Notes under the pieces: generated by a model | Seen by the model: only the letters and a program-made list of their open reading frames with translations | What the model was told of the DNA's origin: nothing | Database searches by the model: none | Translations under genes and position numbers: made by a program | In this document: piece by piece, positions 16,301-25,650 of the stretch | Position numbering within the stretch: position 1 is the first letter of the stretch | Layout of the letters: each line of letters begins with the position of its first letter | Origin: Hallella colorans | GTDB taxonomy: Bacteria > Bacteroidota > Bacteroidia > Bacteroidales > Bacteroidaceae | NCBI RefSeq assembly: GCF_003096815.1 | Contig: NZ_QENY01000025.1 | Span: forward strand, 1 to 44,247 | Length of the DNA: 44,247 nucleotides | Reading direction: 5' to 3'

Positions 16301-16759
16301 TTAGTGGCGAGAAGATGCAGGCTTATCCTTGCCCTCTTCCCGCTCGTTGTTAAAACTAAAAGTCAGCTGCTGCACCTTACCGAAACTATCCTCCACATAT
16401 ACATCTATCGTCTGGCGGTCAGATGACAGCGAAGTGTAGTATAAGCGGAACACATCTTTTGTCAGCGGATAGCGGTCGTTTGGCTTGAATACCGTGCCAT
16501 TGTCCATCCTTAGCAAGCCCTTGCCGTCAGACTGGAAGTAACGTATCGTATAGCGAGTGTCGGCAAACTCACCACCTCGTTTGAGCGTGCAGCGTATCTC
16601 AGCCGTCTGTCCCCTTATGATATCCTTCTGAACCGGCATTGTCTCCACCGTAAACGGATAAGACTGCTGAACATCCAAATCCCTATCACAAGCAGATAGG
16701 CAAAACACGGCAAGGGACAGCACACCCATTACCCAAATCGTATTCAATATCTTCTTCAT
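16301..16759 (-). CDS. traQ: Conjugative transfer lipoprotein TraQ (DUF3872)
   Basis: It has 152 residues. A lipoprotein signal ends in LSAC with Cys at 24, followed by DRDLDVQQSYPFTVETMPVQ, which fits the Bacteroidales TraQ/DUF3872 family. The rest is a single beta-sandwich-like domain (GQTAEIRCTLKRGGEF, then TIRYFQSDGKGLLRMDNG). It is anchored in the envelope as part of the transfer apparatus. It follows traO by 12 bp; the traP primase gene that often lies between them is absent. Confidence 0.85.
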   Translation of the reverse strand: MKKILNTIWVMGVLSLAVFCLSACDRDLDVQQSYPFTVETMPVQKDIIRGQTAEIRCTLKRGGEFADTRYTIRYFQSDGKGLLRMDNGTVFKPNDRYPLTKDVFRLYYTSLSSDRQTIDVYVEDSFGKVQQLTFSFNNEREEGKDKPASSRH

Positions 16760-16771
16760 CTTTTCTTCTAC

Positions 16772-17353
16772 TTAAAAGTTAAACCTTAGTCCTGCTGAAA
16801 CAGCCGGACGGAAACGATGTACGTCCGTTCCAAAGAGGAAACGTCCCTGTGCCCTTACAAGAAAGAGAACCCTGTCTGTTAAGAACACTTCCACCGAGCC
16901 ATGCATGGCACCGCCATAGACAAAGTGGGAACGGTCGAGCAGTGTCGCCCCATCGGGCAGCAACTTCTTGTCCTCATTCAGCTGCTCATAGCCACCCAAG
17001 GCGGATATGCCACCATAAAGAAACACATTCTTACCTCTGTCGGAAAGAACAGGGTGCATATAACCCACCTGCAAGAGTGCATCCTTGAGTTTTACGTTAT
17101 AACTTCTGTACGGCATATTCTGCTGTTCATACTCTGCCATAACAAAAGTATAATTCTCATGCCCCAAATATCGGGTGAGTGATGTTCCCATGCCGAAATT
17201 GTCAGCAGCAAGAAACTTTTCTCCCTTGATAAGCGGAACACTCCCTACGACCTCTATGCCCCTTTGCTTAGGTATCAGTCGCTGTGCCTGCGATGGCAGA
17301 CTGAAAGCCATTGCCACCGCTGCACAAACCGATAAAATGATTTTCTTCTTCAT
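16772..17353 (-). CDS. traO: Conjugative transfer protein TraO
   Basis: It has 193 residues from ATG 17353; the frame upstream to 17365 overlaps the traN stop and uses no better start. A signal peptide (MKKKIILSVCAAVAMAFSLPSQAQ) is followed by RLIPKQRGIEVVGSVPL. Many alternating strands and a C-terminus ending in LRFNF indicate a small outer-membrane beta-barrel, the known character of TraO. Confidence 0.88.
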   Translation of the reverse strand: MKKKIILSVCAAVAMAFSLPSQAQRLIPKQRGIEVVGSVPLIKGEKFLAADNFGMGTSLTRYLGHENYTFVMAEYEQQNMPYRSYNVKLKDALLQVGYMHPVLSDRGKNVFLYGGISALGGYEQLNEDKKLLPDGATLLDRSHFVYGGAMHGSVEVFLTDRVLFLVRAQGRFLFGTDVHRFRPAVSAGLRFNF

Positions 17354-17358
17354 AATGT

Positions 17359-18309
17359 CTACCACTTCAGTTTGAGGTTATCAATCTTCTTTGCCAATTG
17401 CAGGTCTTCTGCCGTTACATGGAAAGTCAGCGTACAACCGCCATTTCTTTCATAAAGCGTCACTTCAAGCTGCTTGTCCTCTGCAAGAGAAAACTGTTCG
17501 AGCGCAAACACAGTGTGTTCACTGCCCATACCACGCACCTGCATCACCTGATGATAGGCGCGAAGTGGCTGCAACACCTGTTCCTGTATAGCGGTACGCT
17601 TTGCCATCTTCTTATCAACTACCTTAAAGGTGATAAAATCCACCGAGTACGGCATGTTTGTACCGTTTTCCATTCGAGTGTGGAAATACAGCAAGCCGTT
17701 ATGGGCGTACAAGCCACGAAGCAGGAACTTCATGCCGAACTGCTGTGCACCGATATGCTTAATGCTGCGTCTGTCATTCTGATAGATAGTCTGCATCATC
17801 AGCTTTACTAATACGGGCGACTCGTTACCAAGTTCCTTAAAGTAAATGTCAGAGCGATTGCTTGGCAGTCTACCTTCCGTCGTAGAGAGAAAGTCTTTCA
17901 TCTCGATGCTTAACTTCTCCGGCTCATCGGCATACTTGACGTTGAAAGCATAGAAAGAGCCGTCCTCACAGATGACACTCATGCTAGTCTCCGTTTCAAA
18001 GTCCTTCACCGAAGCCTTTACACGCAGTACGTTCTCTGCATCCTCCGCCTTCCCCGCGATGATGTTCTGCGAACCTAAGTCTACATAACGAATAGCAGAA
18101 GGAAAGATAAGATGCACGGTCTTGTCAAAGGTAACGTCCAGACCATACGGCAGAACGACACGTCCCGTTGGTATGGCACGGCTCATACCTTGAAAGAGTT
18201 CGCCCGAAGTAAGCGGACGGCTCGGTGTCAGACCATCATTGTTTTCCTGTGCTGTGGCTGTTGCTCCCACCATGGCAAGCATAGCCATTGATAAAATAAT
18301 TTTCTTCAT
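17359..18309 (-). CDS. traN: Conjugative transfer protein TraN (DUF4138, VirB9-like)
   Basis: It has 316 residues with a signal peptide (MKKIILSMAMLAMVGATATAQ). Family features include the N-terminal strand block VTFDKTVHLIFPSAIRYVDLGS and DSFYAFNVKYADEPE-like segments as seen around residues 115-135. TraN forms part of the periplasmic/outer-membrane core of the transfer machine, with TraM (VirB10-like). It lies 49 bp after traM and its stop is 5 bp from the traO start. Confidence 0.9.
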   Translation of the reverse strand: MKKIILSMAMLAMVGATATAQENNDGLTPSRPLTSGELFQGMSRAIPTGRVVLPYGLDVTFDKTVHLIFPSAIRYVDLGSQNIIAGKAEDAENVLRVKASVKDFETETSMSVICEDGSFYAFNVKYADEPEKLSIEMKDFLSTTEGRLPSNRSDIYFKELGNESPVLVKLMMQTIYQNDRRSIKHIGAQQFGMKFLLRGLYAHNGLLYFHTRMENGTNMPYSVDFITFKVVDKKMAKRTAIQEQVLQPLRAYHQVMQVRGMGSEHTVFALEQFSLAEDKQLEVTLYERNGGCTLTFHVTAEDLQLAKKIDNLKLKW

Positions 18310-18358
18310 TGTTCCTTTTTTATTTGATGTTATTTTTTACTTATCATTTTCGATTGTT

Positions 18359-19627
18359 TTATTTGGACTGAACCAAGAAAAGGCGGTAGCCACCCTTGAG
18401 CGTTACCTTGATGGTGCGCAGCTTCTTCTGAAGCAGCTGACTTGCACCCTGCATCACCCCACGGGCAGCCTCCGATATAATCTGGTCCTTGGCAGAGGAA
18501 GCGAAGGTAAAGGATGTTCCCATTGAACCGCCGATGTTCGCCCCGACTTCCTTAAGCGCATTGATGTCCTCCGAGCCTGGTATATACACGCCCTCCTGTC
18601 CGTCTGTGTCGTATGCCGAGAGCTTGACGGCTATGATATGCCCGTCTACCTCAATGCTTTTGATAAGCAGGTGCATACGGTTGCCTTCTATCTTGGCGAC
18701 AGCTATCAAACGGCTCTGCCGTGGAATGTGCAACCCCTCTACCTTGGCACTTTCAAGCAGACGAAGGACCACATTGTCACCCTCCTTGAGCGTGCTCGTT
18801 CTGTCCACTACGACTTTCAGTGTATTGCGCATTGTAGGTACAGCCGTGCTTGCGAGCGAATGGAAACCCAAGTTGCGAGCCTTTTTGCCGTATTCCTCCA
18901 TAAAGTACACATCGCTCATAGGCTGATCAAGTGAAGAAACTATCTGCCTACGCTCCGGCAGAACTTCCATTGCAGGCTTTTCATTCTGCATGGTCTTGCC
19001 CTTAGCGGCTTCAGAGCCACCAGCAGTGTCTTCCGTCTTCTCCTTTCCAGCCGTCAGACCATTATTGAAGGTAGGTGGAGTTGATGCTTTAGGGAGATAC
19101 TTCGCTGCCATTTGATAGCTCTTTTCCATCAGTGCAAGCTGTCGTTTCTCTTCATTGTCCTCCTTACTGTCTTTGGCAGAGAGTTCCTTTTTAAGGTTAT
19201 CTATTTCCGAGCGCAAGGCTTCACGCTCCTGCTCGTGTGGGTCAGGAGCGTAGAAGGAGTTCAAGAGGCGATTGTTCTCCTCATAGCGATGCATAGAACT
19301 TTCTATCTTTGCCGTAGATGCTGCTGTCTCTGCACGCTGCTCCTCTGATGGAGCAGTGTTCTGTGCAAAATAGTCCGATAGCCTGCCCATCTCCTCGCGG
19401 GTCTGTTCTTCCTCGTGCGCCTTGTCGCCTAATTCATAGGCTTTGAGCTTGTTCTCGGTTAGTTTTTCTGTCGTTGCCTGCGGGATGCTGTCATTGAGTC
19501 CCTGCTCCGCAGCGGTCTTATCCTTGCCCGAAGGTGCGAAGATAAACCACATCGAGAGGGCAAACAGTAGTCCTAATCCTCCGAAGACCAAGCCTTTCTT
19601 CATTTGTTCTTTCTGTTTATTATCCAT
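18359..19627 (-). CDS. traM: Conjugative transfer protein TraM (VirB10-like)
   Basis: It has 422 residues. One N-terminal membrane helix (GLVFGGLGLLFALSMWFIFAP, about 13-33) is followed by a long charged region with coiled-coil character (about 60-160, EALRSEIDNLKKELSAKD) and a folded C-terminal domain from about 270. The latter has VVLRLLESAKVEGLHIPR and GVYIPGSEDINALKEVG, as in TraM/TrbI-type core proteins that span the periplasm. Its start overlaps the traL stop by 8 bp. Confidence 0.9.
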   Translation of the reverse strand: MDNKQKEQMKKGLVFGGLGLLFALSMWFIFAPSGKDKTAAEQGLNDSIPQATTEKLTENKLKAYELGDKAHEEEQTREEMGRLSDYFAQNTAPSEEQRAETAASTAKIESSMHRYEENNRLLNSFYAPDPHEQEREALRSEIDNLKKELSAKDSKEDNEEKRQLALMEKSYQMAAKYLPKASTPPTFNNGLTAGKEKTEDTAGGSEAAKGKTMQNEKPAMEVLPERRQIVSSLDQPMSDVYFMEEYGKKARNLGFHSLASTAVPTMRNTLKVVVDRTSTLKEGDNVVLRLLESAKVEGLHIPRQSRLIAVAKIEGNRMHLLIKSIEVDGHIIAVKLSAYDTDGQEGVYIPGSEDINALKEVGANIGGSMGTSFTFASSAKDQIISEAARGVMQGASQLLQKKLRTIKVTLKGGYRLFLVQSK

Positions 19628-19922
19628 TTTCTTTGATTGTTTGATGATGTTGTAGGTAAAAATTGCCGTGTAACTCTTGTAAAGTACTGTCTGTCCGTAT
19701 CGGACTGTCCGTCAGCTTTCCCGTGGGAATGGGTAGTTTTTCCTTCTTTGGAGGAAGGAAGAACTGTGCTATCATCCAAAGCGAGCAGAGCAGATAGATG
19801 AAGCTCAGCCCATAGACGATTTCCTTTCTCTGCCTTATCGTAAGTCTTTCACACCGATGGCGGAGCCATAGGTGAAAGCGCAGATAGTGACGTGAGAGTA
19901 AAAAGTTTCTTTTCCTTGCCAT
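19620..19922 (-). CDS. traL: Conjugative transfer protein TraL (DUF3989)
   Basis: It has 100 residues from ATG 19922; upstream in-frame sequence belongs to traK. The basic N-terminus (MARKRNFLLSRHYLRFHLWL) precedes one membrane helix (IVYGLSFIYLLCSLWMIAQFF) and a short proline-rich periplasmic tail. This matches TraL/DUF3989. It lies 4 bp after traK and overlaps traM by 8 bp, so translation is probably coupled. Confidence 0.85.
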   Translation of the reverse strand: MARKRNFLLSRHYLRFHLWLRHRCERLTIRQRKEIVYGLSFIYLLCSLWMIAQFFLPPKKEKLPIPTGKLTDSPIRTDSTLQELHGNFYLQHHQTIKENG

Positions 19923-19926
19923 AGCC

Positions 19927-20550
19927 TTATCGTTTATAAGTCTGTATGTCCCTGTTCTCCTTGACAAGGAAGTTCTCCATAAGAAAACCTTGCGGGTTAT
20001 TGTCCGAACGGACAGAGTTCTGCAGCGTGCAGGTCGTAACAAGACTGCGCTCTGTAACGTTACTCTGACGGACGATAAACTCCCGTGCATAGGTTGTTAC
20101 CGCATAAGGGTAAGTATTAAAGTTGCAGTGGATAGAGTCCACCTCTATGCGCTGATTGACATTGCCCGATATGGCACGGTTATAATAGCCTTTCTCTGCC
20201 AAGTCTTTGTAATAGTTGAAAGCCGACTTATCACACAGCACGAAGGCACGCTCCATGTTCTTCTCAATGGCATCCTTGTCAGGCGCAATGGTGAAGAACA
20301 GCTCATGGAAACGACGTACATGCTCCCTTGCCTCTACGGGACGATTACGACTTGCATCCTGACTGAGGGCAAGCATGAGCGACTTTCCCTGGTCAAGCAC
20401 ATAGATTTTCTCCCTCTGCTCCTTAGCGAAGCTGTACGAGGCATAGACGGAATAACCGCTTACTACCACGCAGACGATGGCAAAGACAAAGGCATAAAGT
20501 CTTATCTGCCTGAATGAGGTCTCGATATTACCAAGTGATTTGAATTCCAT
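19927..20550 (-). CDS. traK: Conjugative transfer protein TraK (VirB8-like)
   Basis: It has 207 residues starting MEFKSLGNIETSFRQIRLYA. A membrane helix (AFVFAIVCVVVSGYSVYASY, about 20-39) is followed by a periplasmic domain, with RFHELFFTIAPDKDAIEKN and FIVRQSNVTERSLVTTCTLQ characteristic of TraK. VirB8-like proteins link the inner-membrane and core complexes. Confidence 0.92.
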   Translation of the reverse strand: MEFKSLGNIETSFRQIRLYAFVFAIVCVVVSGYSVYASYSFAKEQREKIYVLDQGKSLMLALSQDASRNRPVEAREHVRRFHELFFTIAPDKDAIEKNMERAFVLCDKSAFNYYKDLAEKGYYNRAISGNVNQRIEVDSIHCNFNTYPYAVTTYAREFIVRQSNVTERSLVTTCTLQNSVRSDNNPQGFLMENFLVKENRDIQTYKR

Positions 20551-20595
20551 TTTTCTTTTATATCTGTTGATTAATTAAGCATAGTTGTTCGATTT

Positions 20596-21633
20596 CTATT
20601 TTCCTTTGAGCAGTGCACCCTTGATACGTCCACCGACATTTCCCACAGCAGCACCTGCGCCAGCCATAGCAGCCTTGCCACCAGTATATGCGCCTTGCGC
20701 ACCATGCTGTGCTGTCTGGTTGACATTACGACCGTATGAGCCGATACCACCTCCAGCTTCGATAATCCAACCTGCCACGGTAGGTACACAGAAGTAGCCT
20801 ACAATACCGATAAGGAAGAAGACGATGTAGTACCACGTTCCCGAATCAGGCAGGTAGTTAGGGTCACTGAGTGCTTCGATGTCCTTCTGTACCATCAGCA
20901 CCTGTATTTTCGTAAGCAGTGCCGTAAGAATAGAGCTGACAGGCAGCCACAGGTAGACAGAGATATAGCGTGAGAACCATGCCGTAAGTGAGCCTGCAAG
21001 ACCATCCCATACGGCAATGCCGAAGACTATCGGACCGAGAATGGCTAGAACGATGAGTATGAAGGTGCGTAGCGTGTCGATGATAAGCCCTGCAGCATGG
21101 AACAGAAGTTCTAAGAGGTCGTGTACCATCTTCATGATCCACTGCTTGGTCTGATAGGCAGCACGCTCGGCATACATACCCGCTATCGTCACGGCATCTT
21201 CAGGTCCGATGATACCCATTTCCTCTATCTTCTCATCGAATTTCTCGTTGGAAACAAGGTAGGCTGTTTCAGGATTCCTAAGGTAGGCTTCCTCCTGCAG
21301 CTTGTCCCGCTTGGCAGTAAGTTCTGCAAGGTTCCCTTCCTGCTGGTGTACCATCATCTCCGTTCCCTGCACTACGGGCGAGAGAACGGCATTCATCGTA
21401 CCCAGTACGACTGTCGGAAAGAACATGATGCAAAAGCCCAGCACGAAGGGGCGGAGAAGTGGAAAAACATCTATCGCCTCGGCACGGGCAATGGAAGCCC
21501 ATACCCGAAGAGCAATATAAAAGAGCGCACCCAAGCCCGCAATACCCTTGGCAATGCCCGTCATCTGGGCACAGAGTGGCATCATCTCGTCATAGGTTGA
21601 GCGTAGCAGCTCATGTAAACTGGCAAAATCCAT
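20596..21633 (-). CDS. traJ: Conjugative transfer protein TraJ (polytopic, VirB6-like)
   Basis: It has 345 residues from ATG 21633 (MDFASLHELLRSTYDEMMP); a TTG two codons upstream is less likely. It has several long hydrophobic segments, including GIAGLGALFYIALRVWASI, FPLLRPFVLGFCIMFFPTVV, FILIVLAILGPIVFGIAVW and WYYIVFFLIGIVGYFCVPTV, and a Gly/Ala-rich C-terminal tail (AQGAYTGGKAAMAGAGAAVG). This is the inner-membrane channel component of the Bacteroidales transfer machine. Confidence 0.92.
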   Translation of the reverse strand: MDFASLHELLRSTYDEMMPLCAQMTGIAKGIAGLGALFYIALRVWASIARAEAIDVFPLLRPFVLGFCIMFFPTVVLGTMNAVLSPVVQGTEMMVHQQEGNLAELTAKRDKLQEEAYLRNPETAYLVSNEKFDEKIEEMGIIGPEDAVTIAGMYAERAAYQTKQWIMKMVHDLLELLFHAAGLIIDTLRTFILIVLAILGPIVFGIAVWDGLAGSLTAWFSRYISVYLWLPVSSILTALLTKIQVLMVQKDIEALSDPNYLPDSGTWYYIVFFLIGIVGYFCVPTVAGWIIEAGGGIGSYGRNVNQTAQHGAQGAYTGGKAAMAGAGAAVGNVGGRIKGALLKGK

Positions 21634-21684
21634 AAGCAAAAGTGTTTTATGAAAGTTCTTTCAAGTTCTTTTTTGTCTGTGGAT

Positions 21685-22314
21685 TTACCAATACCTGCTT
21701 GCCGTATTACCATAGAGCGCCTTAACAGAGGCAAGGTTGTTCTTCTCCCTTGCACGCACATAGCTTACGGAGATGTTTTTCCTTGTGTAGTATGATACAA
21801 GCGAGCGGTTTTCCCTCAGTGTGGTATAAATGCGGTCAATTGCCTGCATTCGTTCGTGGTCGTTCATCGAGAAGACATTACTCTTAACGATGGACTTTAG
21901 TTCCTTGAGACTCTCACCACTCTGCTCCAAAAGCTTGGCATAGCCCGAAGCCATTGCTGCGAGTTCCGAAGGGCGGAAGTTCTTGTCCGAGAGCATCTTC
22001 TTATACGAGGTAACGTAAATCTCCGAAATATCGCCCACCATCAGGATACACTCCTTGACCTTATAGGCATCCCCAATGAGGTTATTCACCTTCTTCAGGG
22101 CATCATAATACTTCTTGGTGTCGTTGTAGAGTTTTTCCACCTCCTTAAAACCGTCAAGGGTGTTCTTCACCGTCTTCGAAGCTGTTGCAATCTCCTTGAC
22201 CGAATTGACGATGTTGCCGGCAAAATTGCCAGGGTCGGTTACTACCCACTGTGCGTGGGCTTTGGGAACAGAAAGGCTCAATCCTAAGAGAGCCATGAAA
22301 ATGTACTTTTTCAT
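21685..22314 (-). CDS. traI: Conjugative transfer protein TraI (DUF4141)
   Basis: It has 209 residues with a signal peptide (MKKYIFMALLGLSLSVPKAHA) and then QWVVTDPGNFAGNIVNSVKE, the recognisable start of DUF4141/TraI. The remainder is helical and may act as a VirB5-like periplasmic component. It lies between traG (27 bp) and traJ (51 bp). Confidence 0.9.
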   Translation of the reverse strand: MKKYIFMALLGLSLSVPKAHAQWVVTDPGNFAGNIVNSVKEIATASKTVKNTLDGFKEVEKLYNDTKKYYDALKKVNNLIGDAYKVKECILMVGDISEIYVTSYKKMLSDKNFRPSELAAMASGYAKLLEQSGESLKELKSIVKSNVFSMNDHERMQAIDRIYTTLRENRSLVSYYTRKNISVSYVRAREKNNLASVKALYGNTASRYW

Positions 22315-22341
22315 TGTTACTATAGTTTTGATGGTTTGTAC

Positions 22342-24855
22342 TTATTTCTTTTTATTGTTTCTTTTCTCTATGGCAAGCTGACGAATAGCTGTTTCGATAT
22401 CACCACCGAGCTGTGCTGCCCTGTTCATCACCTCCACCTTCTCGGTTTCCTCTGTGGTGTAAGTCAGGTATTCCTCCATGCTCACTTCCGTAGCATAGAC
22501 GGCACTCTGCATACCGCCCAAGCCTATCCATACCTCCTTGTAGAGTCGGTTGGGGTCATTGTTTTGATTGATGGAGAGAATCTGGCTCTTTTCCTTTTCA
22601 GACAAGCCGAGCATCGCCTGTATGCCGTCGAACTTGGTCATGTACTTGCGCTGGTCAAGCAGTATCTTACAGTCGGAGTTATTAATAATACTTTCCTTGA
22701 CTATAGGAGACTGAATGATATCGTCCACCTCCTGCGTTACGACAATGGCTTCCCCGAAATACTTTCTCACCGTCTTATAAAGATACTTGATGTAGTCCGC
22801 CATGTTTGCCGAAGCAATGGCTTTCCACGCTTCTTCAATCAGTATCATCTTGCGGATACCCTTTAATCGGCGCATCTTGTTGATGAAGGCCTCCATGATG
22901 ATAATCGTTACCACAGGGAAAAGGTCTTTGTTGTCCTTCACTTGGTCGATTTCAAAGACGATGAAGCGTTTAGAGAGCAGGTCAATGTTCTTGTCCGAGT
23001 TCAGCAGGAAATCATATCGACCACCACGATAGTATTGCTTCAATGTCGTTAAGAGGTTGTTAATATTGAAGTCTGAGAGCGTTACCTTGATATCACGCTT
23101 TTCCATATCCTTGCGGTACACGTCCCGCAGATACTCATAGAAAGTATTAAAACAGGGCGTAACGCTGTGGTCAGCACATATCAGCTCAATATAGGAGCTT
23201 ACGGCTGAACCAAGTTCGCCAGCTTCGGTCTTAGTAATATGCTCATCAGCACTTTTCCAAAGTGTAAGTAATAACGTGCAGATACTCTCCCTTTTCTCTA
23301 CATCGAAGAAGTAATCATCCGTATAAAAGGGGTTGAAAGATATCGGACTTTCATTGGTATAGGTGAAATACACGCCGTCTTCTCCCTTGGTCTTGCGGTG
23401 GATAAGTTCGCACAAGCCCTGATAGGAGTTACCCGTATCGACCAAGAGGACGTGTGCTCCCTGCTCGTAATACTGGCGTACCATGTGGTTGGTGAAAAAA
23501 GACTTGCCACTGCCCGAAGGTCCCAAGATAAACTTGTTACGGTTGGTGATGACTCCCTTTTTCATCGGCAAATCCGATATGTCCAAGTGGACGGGCTTTC
23601 CTGAAAGGCGGTCTGCCATCTTGATACCAAAGGGAGAGAGCGAATCCTTATAGTTCGTCTCTGCCGTAAAGAAGCAGAGGGCAGGCTCGATGAAAGTATA
23701 GAATGACTCTTCTGCTGGAAAGTCTGCCGCATTGCCAGGAATGCCCGCCCAGTAGAGCGTTGCCGCATCAATGGTGTTGTGGCGTGGGTGGCATTCCATA
23801 AGAGCAAGTGCAGAGCCCACGTCATTCTTAATCTGGCGAAGTTCTTCCTTATCGCTACTCCATGCCAATACGTTGAAGTGAGCACGGATGGAGGTCAGTC
23901 CCTGTGAATGGGCAATATTGAGATACTCCTGTATCCACTCCTCGTTGATTTGGTTGCTACGGCTGTAGCGTGCCAGCGAGTGCATGTTTCTTGCCTGCTT
24001 TTCGAAGCGTTCCAAGTTGGCGTCGCTATCCTCGATGAAGAGGTACTGGTTATAGATATGGTTGCAGGGTAGCATCAACCCTACGGGAGAGGCAAAGGAA
24101 AGACGGCAGTCGCTTCGGTCGGTCGATAATCGCTCATATCGGCTGTCTGTGCTGACCGTTGTAGGCAGGTCGTCCGTGTCGGAGAGCGTATGCAGACAAA
24201 TCATATTGTCGCCCACACGTACAAGGTCTGCGCCCAAGCGGATGTCCTCCAACGAGGCGTGTCTTTCTTCCGAGAGGGAGAAATAACGGTCCAAGAGACC
24301 GCCTTTTTCCTTTGTACCAATCAATTCATCTTCAGTCATGCGGACAATCCTTATCTGCTCGGTATCGTTGATGATGCGTTCAAACTGGTCTACAGCTTCC
24401 ATGAACTTCATCACTTCGTCCTTGTTGGTGATTTCCTTGGGAATGAGGTATCCACGGCAGAGCGAAGAAAAATTGCTCTGCTGTGCCATACGCTGCTTGT
24501 TGGTCTTGGTCAGGAAGAGATAGACTGAGTGGTGGAGATAGGGACGTTCATTAAAGTGCCGTTCAGAGGAACGGGCAAGGAAGCTCAGTCCGCCATCGGA
24601 GAGTTTTCCTTGATAGTCCTCCTTGATAAACCAGTCCTGCTTGTGTACGATGCTGTAATTGGGTAGCACTTTTATAGCCTTGTGCCAAGCAGAGTGCATT
24701 GCTTCGTATTCTATAGAAGTGACGGTAAAGAGTTCGGGCAGCTCCACACGGAAAGCCACTGTGATGTCTGCATCCTTGCTCACCATACAGCCTTGCTCAA
24801 CGGAGAGCAGCGGGAACTTCGACTCCAAGGTGGTTATCTTGCTTTTATTTCTCAT
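22342..24855 (-). CDS. traG: Conjugation ATPase TraG (VirB4-like)
   Basis: It has 837 residues and powers assembly of the transfer channel and pilus. The Walker A motif GPSGSGKSFFTNH lies near residue 445, and a Walker B-like segment is RKMILIEEAWKAIAS near 670. The N-terminal third has the VirB4-type region (WFIKEDYQGKLSDGGLSFLA). The start overlaps the traF stop by 4 bp (ATGA), indicating coupled translation. No damage is seen. Confidence 0.95.
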   Translation of the reverse strand: MRNKSKITTLESKFPLLSVEQGCMVSKDADITVAFRVELPELFTVTSIEYEAMHSAWHKAIKVLPNYSIVHKQDWFIKEDYQGKLSDGGLSFLARSSERHFNERPYLHHSVYLFLTKTNKQRMAQQSNFSSLCRGYLIPKEITNKDEVMKFMEAVDQFERIINDTEQIRIVRMTEDELIGTKEKGGLLDRYFSLSEERHASLEDIRLGADLVRVGDNMICLHTLSDTDDLPTTVSTDSRYERLSTDRSDCRLSFASPVGLMLPCNHIYNQYLFIEDSDANLERFEKQARNMHSLARYSRSNQINEEWIQEYLNIAHSQGLTSIRAHFNVLAWSSDKEELRQIKNDVGSALALMECHPRHNTIDAATLYWAGIPGNAADFPAEESFYTFIEPALCFFTAETNYKDSLSPFGIKMADRLSGKPVHLDISDLPMKKGVITNRNKFILGPSGSGKSFFTNHMVRQYYEQGAHVLLVDTGNSYQGLCELIHRKTKGEDGVYFTYTNESPISFNPFYTDDYFFDVEKRESICTLLLTLWKSADEHITKTEAGELGSAVSSYIELICADHSVTPCFNTFYEYLRDVYRKDMEKRDIKVTLSDFNINNLLTTLKQYYRGGRYDFLLNSDKNIDLLSKRFIVFEIDQVKDNKDLFPVVTIIIMEAFINKMRRLKGIRKMILIEEAWKAIASANMADYIKYLYKTVRKYFGEAIVVTQEVDDIIQSPIVKESIINNSDCKILLDQRKYMTKFDGIQAMLGLSEKEKSQILSINQNNDPNRLYKEVWIGLGGMQSAVYATEVSMEEYLTYTTEETEKVEVMNRAAQLGGDIETAIRQLAIEKRNNKKK

Positions 24856-25187
24856 TGTTTCGCTTTCTTTGGTTGAAGGTTACGGATAAGGTGGCAGACC
24901 GTACGGCGGTTCACAAGGTAGCGTGGGTGCATACGCACTGCTCCTTTCTTCATCAGCCCATATTGCCCGTACTTTCTGTTCATGGTGAACGTTTGCCATA
25001 CCACAAGGCTGGCACCCACTACACCTATGACAAGACAGGTAATTTGGCTGACTCCACAGAGATAGAGAATAACCACGAGAATAAAGACAGCCAGCAGCCC
25101 TCCTGCAAAGAGGAAGAGATACTGTGCCTTCAAGCCCTTGAACTCTACCGTCCGGCCTACACCTTTGTTGATTTCAAATGCTGCCAT
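24852..25187 (-). CDS. traF: Conjugative transfer protein TraF (DUF4133, VirB3-like)
   Basis: It has 111 residues with two close membrane segments (YLFLFAGGLLAVFILVVILY and ITCLVIGVVGASLVVWQTF), preceded by VGRTVEFKGLKAQ and followed by a basic tail. The family TraF/DUF4133 corresponds to VirB3 and works with the TraG ATPase, with which it overlaps by 4 bp. Confidence 0.9.
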   Translation of the reverse strand: MAAFEINKGVGRTVEFKGLKAQYLFLFAGGLLAVFILVVILYLCGVSQITCLVIGVVGASLVVWQTFTMNRKYGQYGLMKKGAVRMHPRYLVNRRTVCHLIRNLQPKKAKQ

Positions 25188-25191
25188 CGCC

Positions 25192-25494
25192 TTACAGGAA
25201 GAAACTTCTCAAGATAGTGGCAGCCACGATGAGGAAAATACACGCACCGAACCAAGAGGCTGCGGTCTTGCTCGTATCGGGGTCACCACTTGAGAACTTG
25301 TTATAGACTTTTATTCCTCCAATCAGACCTACTACGGCACCGATGGCATAGATGAGTTTTGTCCCTGGATCGAAGTAGGAGGTTACCATTTTTGTGGCTT
25401 CATTGATACCCGCCATGCCGTTGCCCTGTGCGTATGCTCCTGTGGCAGTGGCGGCTATCAGGAGTAGCATTGTGATTTTCTTTTTGTTGTTCAT
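25192..25494 (-). CDS. traE: Conjugative transfer protein TraE (DUF4134, VirB2-like)
   Basis: It has 100 residues with a signal peptide (KKITMLLLIAATATGAYAQG) and two hydrophobic segments, LIYAIGAVVGLIGGIKVYNK and FGACIFLIVAATILRSFFL, separated by a GDPDTSK loop. This is the pilin-like VirB2 layout of TraE/DUF4134. It is preceded by the largest gap in the tra operon (156 bp). Confidence 0.9.
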   Translation of the reverse strand: MNNKKKITMLLLIAATATGAYAQGNGMAGINEATKMVTSYFDPGTKLIYAIGAVVGLIGGIKVYNKFSSGDPDTSKTAASWFGACIFLIVAATILRSFFL

Positions 25495-25650
25495 TGTTCT
25501 GTTTATTTTAAGTTGTTAAATGAATTGTTTTCTTTTGGGTAGAGATGGTAAGGGGTGGCTCGGTTTTATCGTATGACTGATATTGGTTGATTGTTTTACT
25601 TTTGAACCACCCCTGCATTCCTCCAAAATATGAAAATCAAGAAACCATTT
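25495..25650 (-). promoter_or_regulatory. Large intra-operon gap with a wide inverted repeat
   Basis: AGGGGTGG (from 25549) and its complement CCACCCCT (about 25605-25612) can pair across roughly 50 bases. The gap splits the regulatory-type genes (ParA-like, DUF3408, TraD-like) from the structural ones (traE onward) and could hold a processing site or attenuator. No promoter match was found. Confidence 0.3.
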
